Below are positions 1 to 5,619 of a DNA stretch of 11,788 bases, in pieces. The stretch is from Desulfitobacterium sp. Its GTDB lineage: Bacteria; Bacillota; Desulfitobacteriia; Desulfitobacteriales; Desulfitobacteriaceae. Both the position numbers and the translations under genes were made by a program. Under the pieces are notes generated by a model. That model was given only the letters and a program-made list of their open reading frames with translations, was not told the DNA's origin and did no database searches. Positions within the stretch are counted from its first letter, which is position 1, and each line of letters opens with the position of its first letter. The stretch lies in NCBI GenBank assembly GCA_012799495.1, contig JAAZLD010000136.1, positions 1 to 11,788 on the forward strand, in the 5' to 3' direction.

Positions 1-1085
1 AAAAAAGCGATTGTTTGTAGATATTTTTTCCCAAAACGGAGGGAATCAGGCTCTTGAATAAATAATCTAAGGGCGGGTTCCGCCAGGAAAAAAATAAGTG
101 TGGCTATAGAGAACATGATCAATAGATTATAGATTAAGCCATACTTAGCAATTTTAAAAACTCTTTCCCATCTTTTTACACCGATATTTTGACCTGCCAT
201 ACTATTAACGGCAGTTCCCAGTGCCTGGGCCGGTAACATTATAAGACTATCTAAACGTTGAGCTGCACTAAATCCTGATACTACATGGGGACCGAAAGAG
301 TTTACGACACTCATAATGGCCGCTATACCGGCAGAAATCACAGACATTTGGAGACCCGCCGGAACTCCTAATTTCAAGATTAGGAAAACTTCTTCATTTG
401 CAGGAATAAAAGGTACTGAAAAAGGAGCTAATTTTCCTTTAAGGACAATGTACAATCCTGCTACAAATGCTAGCCCCTGGGAGATTATGGTCGCTATAGC
501 TGCACCATTCACTCCTAAATTAAATCCAGCGATAAACAAGGGATCTAGAAAAGTATTTAATATAACTGCTGCTAGTACAATTTTTAGGGGAGTTTTGCTG
601 TCTCCGAGGGCTCGCAAAACTGTGCCGATAAAGTTATAACCTATTAAAAAGACTATTCCTAGGCTATTGATTTGTAAATAGGTTTTTGCTTCATATAGCA
701 TCGAGCTAGGGGTATTAAGGAGCTTTAAAATCATTTCTGCACAGAAAAACCCTAATAAGCCCACTATTAAGGATAGACATACCAATAAAACCACGAAAGC
801 ATTCAAATATCTACTTAACCCTACATCATCTTTCTTACCCTTTTGCTGGGAAAGAATGGTCAAGGTAGCATTGTTAATACCTATTATAAAAGATAATGCG
901 ACAAAGATTACGGTACTAGCTACTGCAACAGAACCTAAAGCATTTGCCCCTATTAAATTTCCCACCCATAAACTATCTATAAACTGGTAAGATACCTGGA
1001 GCAGGTTGGTGAGCATGATTGGTACAGAAAAAGAAACCATCTGCCTCCATATATTTCCCTCTGTAAAGTCATAATTTTGTTTCAT
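1..1085 (-). CDS. MATE family multidrug/toxin efflux transporter (3' end outside window)
   Basis: My translation of the minus strand gives about 361 uninterrupted codons from an ATG at 1085 to the left edge. The protein opens MKQNYDFTEGNIWRQMVSF and continues through alternating hydrophobic helices. Typical MATE features are an N-terminal helix with SVPIMLTNLLQ and SLWVGNLIG, and a repeat of the same plan in the second half (LGVPAGLQMSVISAGIAAIM, then AAQRLDSLIMLPAQALG). MATE exporters are 12-helix inner-membrane antiporters that expel cationic drugs or metabolites using Na+ or H+; the substrate here cannot be told. The family is usually about 450 residues, so roughly the last 90 are missing. 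An in-frame ATG at 1103 is possible, but only the 1085 start has a purine-rich stretch (GGGGTG) at a usable distance. The gene appears to be transcribed alone. Confidence 0.9.
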   Translation of the reverse strand, partial: MKQNYDFTEGNIWRQMVSFSVPIMLTNLLQVSYQFIDSLWVGNLIGANALGSVAVASTVIFVALSFIIGINNATLTILSQQKGKKDDVGLSRYLNAFVVLLVCLSLIVGLLGFFCAEMILKLLNTPSSMLYEAKTYLQINSLGIVFLIGYNFIGTVLRALGDSKTPLKIVLAAVILNTFLDPLFIAGFNLGVNGAAIATIISQGLAFVAGLYIVLKGKLAPFSVPFIPANEEVFLILKLGVPAGLQMSVISAGIAAIMSVVNSFGPHVVSGFSAAQRLDSLIMLPAQALGTAVNSMAGQNIGVKRWERVFKIAKYGLIYNLLIMFSIATLIFFLAEPALRLFIQEPDSLRFGKKYLQTIAF

Positions 1086-1254
1086 ATAAGTAAAACACCC
1101 CATAGCAAAATGTTGACACTAATGTTCATTGTAGCATGTTAATTAGTTATCTTAGGTTATATGTATCCAATTAGAAGTAAATACTAAACAATTTTTGAAA
1201 AACTACAGGAAGCCGAAAATCTTAGCTTTTTATATCCCAGTATTTTGGAAGTGA

Positions 1255-1292
1255 ATTAGATAAGGACAACCGTATGGTTGTCCTTATCTAAT
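1255..1292 (-). terminator. Perfect 17-bp hairpin downstream of the 75-aa gene
   Basis: Positions 1255-1271 are the exact reverse complement of 1276-1292, around a GTAT loop. The hairpin lies about 45 nt beyond the stop codon of the 75-aa gene and before the MATE gene. It is a very stable stem, but neither strand carries a proper run of T after it, so factor-independent termination is plausible rather than certain. It could instead be a transcript-stabilising or boundary hairpin acting on either strand. Confidence 0.5.
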
Positions 1293-1336
1293 GTAACTTA
1301 AATATATATAGTTATAATATGGTCTTATTCTGTGCT

Positions 1337-1564
1337 TTATAAATTTGAGCGAAAATGAGCCATTGCTTCCTTGACCTCTTCTAATGCTTCAGGCTTCACC
1401 AATTCATAATATTTTGGCATTATTTCCTGAAAATATGCCTTATCGAATGTCCCGGCAGCTTGCCTTGCAAAACCCTCCTCCAAGAGTGTTTTAGCTTCTA
1501 CCTTCTTTTCGTCCTTTACTCGTTCAATAAAGAAGTTGTAAAACATCTGTTGTCCCTGGTTCAT
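1337..1564 (-). CDS. Small uncharacterised protein, 75 aa
   Basis: A short ORF starts at ATG (1564) with AGAAGGGA about 10 nt upstream, and ends in TAA. The product (MNQGQQMFYNFFIERVKDEK...) is predicted to be soluble, highly charged and almost wholly alpha-helical. It has no membrane segment, signal peptide, cysteine or recognisable catalytic motif. The composition and a good ribosome-binding site argue that it is real, and it resembles small hypothetical proteins I associate with Clostridia, but I cannot name a family. It lies about 180 nt downstream of the beta-CASP protein gene on the same strand and could be cotranscribed, since no clear terminator separates them. Function unknown. Confidence 0.7.
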   Translation of the reverse strand: MNQGQQMFYNFFIERVKDEKKVEAKTLLEEGFARQAAGTFDKAYFQEIMPKYYELVKPEALEEVKEAMAHFRSNL

Positions 1565-1747
1565 AAATCAACATTCCCTTCTCTAATTGCCTATGGATAT
1601 TATTCCGCCCATAAAAGATATAATTCCTTTACCCTACTATGAAGTATTCTCTCGGATTTGTTGTAATCTGATTACTGTGAGAGGAAGTCTATGTTAAAGA
1701 CTGGCTCTCCGCTAAAGTCTCGCCTTATATCAGGGTTGGGAATCAGG

Positions 1748-3046
1748 CTAGACTGAAATAATCTCCCCATCCTGAGGGAGATAGACATTAGGGAATTCTT
1801 TGGCAAATATATAGGGGTTTTCTGTATGAATAGGGACAACTTTTCGGGGCTTGATTTTGTCAATCATTTTTCCTAAGGATTCTCTACTAATATGGCCGCT
1901 GGTATGGAGAGCAATAATCTTCATAACCATTTGTTTAGCATAATCTAAGATTTCCTGAACTCTTATTTCCCCTTTGTACCCACTCCACAGGGAATAAATA
2001 AAGCCCGCCCCATGCAGATTCTTAATATGTTGTAGATCCGAAAGCATACTATCTCGAACGAGCATACAGTAATCCTTACGTTTAGTCAGCTCTTCCCTAG
2101 TTATCTTGTACTGACTGAATCTTCTCATTAGGTATTCCCCACCGGGCTCTTTGAACATCTTTTTGGTGAGATAATAAGGATAAAATACTCTTACATCCTT
2201 AAATATGCCAGGCTGTGGAATGGTATTATTCAGCCCTGCAACAATATTGGCGGTGAATATATCCATTACGAAAATTCTTCCGCTGCGTTTTGCTGCTCTA
2301 TACATTCCTACAAGTCGGTCAATATTGGTTGAAGACTGAAGGACAAAGACAGGCCCTCCTTGGGATTTCATAAAGGTATAGGCCTCATTTTCGATAGTTT
2401 CTTCAGTGGCGACTTTTTCCGCTCCTCTGGTCATCATAGTTCCTTCAATAAGCAATAAGTCCATGCCTTCCGGTAGTTTATCAATAAAATAATCTGTGGC
2501 CTTTTTCTTGCGACCATGATCCCGAAAATCCCCGGTATAAACAAGAGTCTTTTTACCCTGCCTGATCAAAAAAGCATAGGAGTCAAAACCAGAGTGATCT
2601 ACTAAATAAGGGGTTATGTTTAAGTCTCCGATGACAAACTCCTTCCCACTCTGTAAGTAAGAAGTAGGATTGGGAATTATGTTTTTACCGGTAAATTTTC
2701 CAGTCATATGATAAATATGCAATGCTTTCTCCCCGATAAATACCGGGATATCCGGATAAATATCCTGTATCAAACCAATATGATCTCCATGACCATGGGA
2801 AATTATGAGGGCATCAATGGGCTTGGCTTCTCGTCCGGGTTGGTTTTCATTTATTCCCGATTCAGTTTGTCCTCTACCAAATTCCCTTTCTTTTCCTTGA
2901 GATCTATTTTCTCCTCTTCCGGTATTCTTTTCCCCTATTGGTGGAAGCTCCGCTCCAATATCTAAGATAATCCTTGCTTTATCAGTGAAAACCTCCAGAC
3001 AGCTACCGCCAATCTGCCGGCTTCCTCGATGAATAATAACATTCAT
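1748..3046 (-). CDS. Beta-CASP metallo-beta-lactamase-fold hydrolase, RNase J-like (432 aa)
   Basis: The protein opens MNVIIHRGSRQIGGSCLEV, the usual first strands of MBL-fold RNA/DNA-processing enzymes. Metal ligands visible are H84-x-H86-x-D88-H89 (SHGHGDHIG), H151 (VDHSG) and D173 (YTGDFRDHG). A beta-CASP region follows, and the C-terminal motifs HTSGH (381-385) and H407 (VVPIHTENP) complete a two-zinc site. Known relatives (RNase J, CPSF73-like proteins) are nucleases; RNA processing is the likeliest role, but the substrate is not shown. Residues about 37-75 form a hydrophilic Gly/Glu/Arg/Asn-rich insertion before the HxHxDH motif. I place the start at 3046 because AGGAGG (3055-3060) sits 8 nt upstream; an in-frame ATG at 3070 lacks such a site. 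It lies 119 nt after the nuclease-like gene upstream. It ends in TAG. Confidence 0.88.
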   Translation of the reverse strand: MNVIIHRGSRQIGGSCLEVFTDKARIILDIGAELPPIGEKNTGRGENRSQGKEREFGRGQTESGINENQPGREAKPIDALIISHGHGDHIGLIQDIYPDIPVFIGEKALHIYHMTGKFTGKNIIPNPTSYLQSGKEFVIGDLNITPYLVDHSGFDSYAFLIRQGKKTLVYTGDFRDHGRKKKATDYFIDKLPEGMDLLLIEGTMMTRGAEKVATEETIENEAYTFMKSQGGPVFVLQSSTNIDRLVGMYRAAKRSGRIFVMDIFTANIVAGLNNTIPQPGIFKDVRVFYPYYLTKKMFKEPGGEYLMRRFSQYKITREELTKRKDYCMLVRDSMLSDLQHIKNLHGAGFIYSLWSGYKGEIRVQEILDYAKQMVMKIIALHTSGHISRESLGKMIDKIKPRKVVPIHTENPYIFAKEFPNVYLPQDGEIISV

Positions 3047-3054
3047 TCTTCCTT

Positions 3055-3060
3055 CCTCCT
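3055..3060 (-). promoter_or_regulatory. Ribosome-binding site fixing the start of the beta-CASP gene
   Basis: On the minus strand AGGAGG is followed by AAGGAAGA and then the ATG at 3046, giving 8 nt spacing. This decides against the upstream in-frame ATG at 3070, which would add eight mostly acidic residues that look like translated Shine-Dalgarno sequence. Confidence 0.75.
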
Positions 3061-3153
3061 CTTCCCTCACATAGGCGCTGTCTCAGCCCCTCTTTCCGTC
3101 ATATATGACCAATATCCACTTTCCATCATAACGGTCCATCATAGCTTTTTTTC

Positions 3154-3174
3154 ATAAGATAGAGGCTATCTTAT
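3154..3174 (-). repeat. Perfect 9-bp inverted repeat overlapping a stop codon
   Basis: ATAAGATAG (3154-3162) and CTATCTTAT (3166-3174) pair perfectly around a 3-nt loop. The TAG stop of the nuclease-like gene (3166-3168) lies inside the stem. On the transcribed strand the hairpin is followed by an A-run, not a T-run, so it is not a standard terminator for this gene. Confidence 0.45.
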
Positions 3175-4218
3175 CTCCTCAACAAAAGCCTTAACCTGTT
3201 CATAATCATATTTGAGAAACTTATATTCGATTAAAGGGCTATTGTAATTCAAGCATTTCTCTAGCTTAAGGATGTTCTCCTCAATCCGTGCATGATACTG
3301 GGGTGCTAAGAAATAGGCTTTTATTTTGGGTATCCCTTTCTTGGCGGCAGATAAAAGCTTATCATAACCCCTATGATTTGTTGTCCTTAGGTTGCATTTT
3401 TTCTCTAGAAAGATATCCCGGCAGTATTGGGCATAAAAATATAACTCGGAAATGATTCCAACTGACTTATTCTCCACATCTTCCCCATGGTTTCCCGCCA
3501 CCTTAAGTTCAAAAAGGCATAACTCATTGTCTTCACTTATTCCCCACATATCAAAAAAGCCTGTGGGAAATATCCGATTAGGCTCCGTTATATCCTTTTG
3601 GAGATTGCCTTTAAATAATCCGTTGGGGAGCTGATTGTAGAGGTTTTGTAAATATATATTATCTTCTTCTCTTAAGATCTTCATTAAGAGTTCCCGGGCT
3701 CCTTCATGGCGTACAAAAGCGTTTTCGAAAAAATGCTCGGATTTACTTTTTGATTTGCTAAGCTGAGCTTCTCGGGTAGGCCTGTTATTGATAAGGAGAT
3801 TTTGTTCTTTCAGCTGCAGAAACTCTGTCTTGAATTTCTCCACCATAGGATAATTGGCATCCTCTATAGAAAACCAAGGCATTTGTTCTGCGAACTTCCA
3901 TACCCGATATAAAAATCTCATATAATCGTAATCAAGTTTTTCCGCGGGTAAATTAACTAGAGACCAGTTAAAATTAACAGATTCAAAGCTAAGAACTATC
4001 TCACAATTTAATTTGGTATGAAAAATAAGTGACCAGCCTTCAAAGGCCACCTTATCATCCTGCATGTTACAGTGGGGATAGTTGATATGGATTTTCATTT
4101 TCTTGACGTCATTATGCAGATTCTTGTAGTCATTATTTACAAACAAGTTGATTCCAGATGGGATATCAACTTGTTCAAAGGTCCTGCCAGGGACCGGCTG
4201 CCACTCTTTTTTGCTCAT
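3166..4218 (-). CDS. Uncharacterised protein with a putative PD-(D/E)XK nuclease-like domain (350 aa)
   Basis: I do not recognise a named family. The C-terminal half shows the order expected of a PD-(D/E)XK core: a helix with E161 and E165 (SEHFFENAF), then D223 (PTGFFDMWG), then E237-L-K239 on a hydrophobic strand (LCLFELKV), then a helix with E258 and Q264 (GIISELYFYAQY). The family uses such residues to bind Mg2+ and cut DNA or RNA; a nuclease role here is inference. Residues 1-150 are a separate aromatic-rich domain of unknown kind, joined by a Ser/Lys linker (SKSKSKS, 154-160). No signal peptide or membrane helix is seen. The start at 4218 has AAAGGAG 9 nt upstream. The gene stands alone behind two operator-like palindromes; no methylase or toxin-antitoxin partner is adjacent. 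Confidence 0.7.
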   Translation of the reverse strand: MSKKEWQPVPGRTFEQVDIPSGINLFVNNDYKNLHNDVKKMKIHINYPHCNMQDDKVAFEGWSLIFHTKLNCEIVLSFESVNFNWSLVNLPAEKLDYDYMRFLYRVWKFAEQMPWFSIEDANYPMVEKFKTEFLQLKEQNLLINNRPTREAQLSKSKSKSEHFFENAFVRHEGARELLMKILREEDNIYLQNLYNQLPNGLFKGNLQKDITEPNRIFPTGFFDMWGISEDNELCLFELKVAGNHGEDVENKSVGIISELYFYAQYCRDIFLEKKCNLRTTNHRGYDKLLSAAKKGIPKIKAYFLAPQYHARIEENILKLEKCLNYNSPLIEYKFLKYDYEQVKAFVEEIR

Positions 4219-4258
4219 AAGTTTTGTCTCCTTTATTTAACTTTGTTATGTCCCATTT

Positions 4259-4299
4259 TGATATGTCATATTATGTAACCAACTTGATATGCTATATCA
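4259..4299 (-). promoter_or_regulatory. Two operator-like palindromes upstream of the nuclease-like gene
   Basis: TGATAT-GCT-ATATCA (4285-4299) is a perfect 6-bp inverted repeat around 3 nt. TGATAT-GTC-ATATTA (4259-4273) is a second copy with one mismatch. Their centres are 26 bp apart, about two and a half helical turns, and they lie 41-81 nt upstream of the start codon where a promoter is expected. This looks like a pair of sites for a dimeric repressor or activator. The AT-rich context raises the chance of coincidence, and I see no convincing -35/-10 pair. Confidence 0.4.
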
Positions 4300-4384
4300 C
4301 GATATTTCTACTTTTTCTCATCTAGTGGATGTGAATATTTTACCATAAATACATTCTCGTAAGGCTCAATTATCAACTGCATCC

Positions 4385-4441
4385 CAAAAAAGCAAAAAGG
4401 ACAAGTCCAATAGCTCTGGAAAAAGAGCCATTAACTTGTCC
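4385..4441 (-). terminator. Intrinsic terminator downstream of the QueG-like gene
   Basis: On the minus strand GGACAAGT pairs with ACTTGTCC (4441-4434 with 4406-4399). Inside, GCTCT pairs with AGAGC around a short loop, with a mostly paired segment between. The stem is followed directly by TTTTTGCTTTTTT. This is a classical rho-independent terminator for transcription leaving the QueG-like gene. Confidence 0.85.
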
Positions 4442-4476
4442 GTGACAGAATTCCTCTTTTCAATTTAAGACATATG

Positions 4477-4540
4477 TGCCAGGGGGACAGGTTAAGTGGC
4501 ACGCTTGTGCAAGCGTGCCACTTAACCTGTCCCCCTGGCA
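4477..4540. repeat. 64-bp near-perfect palindrome, copy A of a dispersed palindromic repeat
   Basis: Arms 4477-4507 and 4510-4540 are 31-nt exact reverse complements separated by only TG. Each arm contains the core CAGGTTAAGTGGCAC, shared with the repeat near 9915-10006. The element sits 19 nt beyond the stop of the QueG-like gene and before that gene's terminator, so it is transcribed in the 3' untranslated region. Its form resembles REP/BIME-type or other non-autonomous palindromic elements moved by a transposase elsewhere in the genome. That assignment is inference; no transposase is in this window. Confidence 0.85.
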
Positions 4541-4558
4541 TACCCTGGCTCAACCGAT

Positions 4559-5383
4559 TTATCTTGTAGGTATTCTTGATTCACAGGGTACATTTATCTG
4601 GCATTTTCCACAACCATACCTGGGCTTAAAGATTTCAGCTGTTTGCTCTAAAAATTTAGAACATATGGCATGATCTTTCCCATTTTCAATGGATATTGCA
4701 CCAGATGGGCAATTCTTTACACATTTACCGCAATCAGAACAGTATTCATATATATCTTTGTATGTTCTTTGATCAGGTGAAAGTTCTAAATCTGTGATGA
4801 TACTACCAAATCTTCCGGCTGTGCCCCTTTGGGTTATTAGTCCTTTAGAGAGACCGAATGTTCCAAGACCACATATGAATGCAGCATGTCGTTCAGACCA
4901 ATTACTGGTAAACTTTGTTTCTCCATTGGGGCTGTCTGTGTTTGACCAAAATCGCTCATCTGAACTTGGTACTACAGCCTTATATCCTGCCTTTAGTAAT
5001 TCGGATTTTAACTTATTACATAATTTAATTAGGAAAGCTTGACCTTCGATACGTGCATGAAGCCATTCTGCGGAAGGCCATGACATGTCCTTTTTATTAC
5101 CGTTTTTAACTTCTTCATTAAAGGGCAAGAAAAATGATATAACTGTTTTCCCTTCTGGCAGCCATTCCTTTGGATGTAAAAAGTGTTCCCCTATAATGGA
5201 CGGCTGTTTTAATTGTTCAAAGTACTCGTCATCTGCAGATCCAAAAGCGAAAATCGGAGCATCATAAATTCTCATTCCTACAACATTATCAGAAATAGCT
5301 ATTTCCTTGGATATGTAATTATCCTGTGAATGCTCAATAAAGTCTTCTGCGATCTTTATCAAAGTTTGTTTGTCCACCTTCAT
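4559..5383 (-). CDS. QueG-like (epoxyqueuosine reductase-related) 4Fe-4S protein, short form (274 aa)
   Basis: The sequence has the QueG/COG1600 plan without the C-terminal repeats of true QueG (usually about 350-380 residues). A segment around 162-200 (NWSERHAAFICGLGTFGLSK, then RGTAGRFGSIITD) matches the region that in QueG forms the corrinoid-binding and active-site fold. Two iron-sulfur motifs follow: C215-x2-C218-x2-C221-x3-C225, then C241, C258-x2-C261 and C267. The last spacing (five residues, KCQINVPCE) differs from the CxxCxxxCP of QueG, which suggests a paralogue with a different job, perhaps another corrinoid-dependent reduction. Queuosine synthesis should not be assumed. It is cytosolic, with no signal peptide. 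The gene stands alone between the ppdK terminator and its own terminator. It is drawn from the ATG at 5383, but a GTG at 5377 is better spaced from the Shine-Dalgarno sequence. Confidence 0.85.
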   Translation of the reverse strand: MKVDKQTLIKIAEDFIEHSQDNYISKEIAISDNVVGMRIYDAPIFAFGSADDEYFEQLKQPSIIGEHFLHPKEWLPEGKTVISFFLPFNEEVKNGNKKDMSWPSAEWLHARIEGQAFLIKLCNKLKSELLKAGYKAVVPSSDERFWSNTDSPNGETKFTSNWSERHAAFICGLGTFGLSKGLITQRGTAGRFGSIITDLELSPDQRTYKDIYEYCSDCGKCVKNCPSGAISIENGKDHAICSKFLEQTAEIFKPRYGCGKCQINVPCESRIPTR

Positions 5384-5384
5384 T

Positions 5385-5389
5385 CCCCC
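5385..5389 (-). promoter_or_regulatory. GGGGG ribosome-binding site that questions the start of the QueG-like gene
   Basis: GGGGG lies only 1 nt before the ATG at 5383, too close to serve it, but 7 nt before the in-frame GTG at 5377. The true start may therefore be that GTG, giving 272 residues. Confidence 0.5.
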
Positions 5390-5417
5390 ATTTTATTTGT
5401 ACTATTTTATTCGTACT
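5390..5417. repeat. Tandem 14-bp direct repeat upstream of the QueG-like gene
   Basis: ATTTTATTTGTACT (5390-5403) is followed at once by ATTTTATTCGTACT (5404-5417), with one difference. The pair lies directly before the ribosome-binding site. It could be a duplication by slippage or paired binding sites in the leader. The rest of the spacer up to about 5557 shows nothing else I can support. Confidence 0.55.
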
Positions 5418-5557
5418 ACCCCTTAAGTCCTTTAAGCACTAGTTATAATAAATTAGCACATTTTTTCTCTACTTAATAGTAGGATAACATACACTATGTA
5501 TCATCATTACAATATTTCGTGATAGAAGCAACAGCTTTTATTGTGTGAAAAGAGAAT

Positions 5558-5605
5558 AAAACCTTGGTTACAAGGCTTTTTACGCCCTAGTTATACCAAG
5601 GTTTT
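5558..5605 (-). terminator. Terminator of the ccpN-ppsR-ppdK operon
   Basis: AAAACCTTGGT (5558-5568) and ACCAAGGTTTT (5595-5605) form an 11-bp stem, with a smaller inner helix between them (AGGGC with GCCTT on the minus strand). It begins 14 nt after the ppdK stop. The transcribed strand leaves the stem through TTTTATTCTCTTTT, which fits rho-independent termination. Confidence 0.75.
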
Positions 5606-5619
5606 TAATCTTTCTTCGT

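Noticed and set aside
316..639. Plus-strand 107-codon frame
   Set aside because: It is antisense to the MATE transporter, whose minus-strand frame has clear family motifs throughout.
1128..1156. Possible MATE promoter with TACAAT at 1128-1133
   Set aside because: No acceptable -35 sequence at 16-18 bp; too weak to list as a feature.
1672..1863. Minus-strand 63-codon frame at the end of the beta-CASP gene
   Set aside because: It overlaps the true C-terminus in another frame and has no ribosome-binding site or recognisable content. The 1565-1747 spacer holds nothing else I can support.
4477..4540. Palindrome A as a CRISPR repeat or standard terminator
   Set aside because: There is no spacer-repeat periodicity, no T-run follows it, and a separate good terminator lies just downstream.
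4476..4673. Plus-strand 65-codon open frame
   Set aside because: Its first third is the palindrome 4477-4540 and the rest is antisense to the QueG-like gene; no ribosome-binding site or family resemblance.
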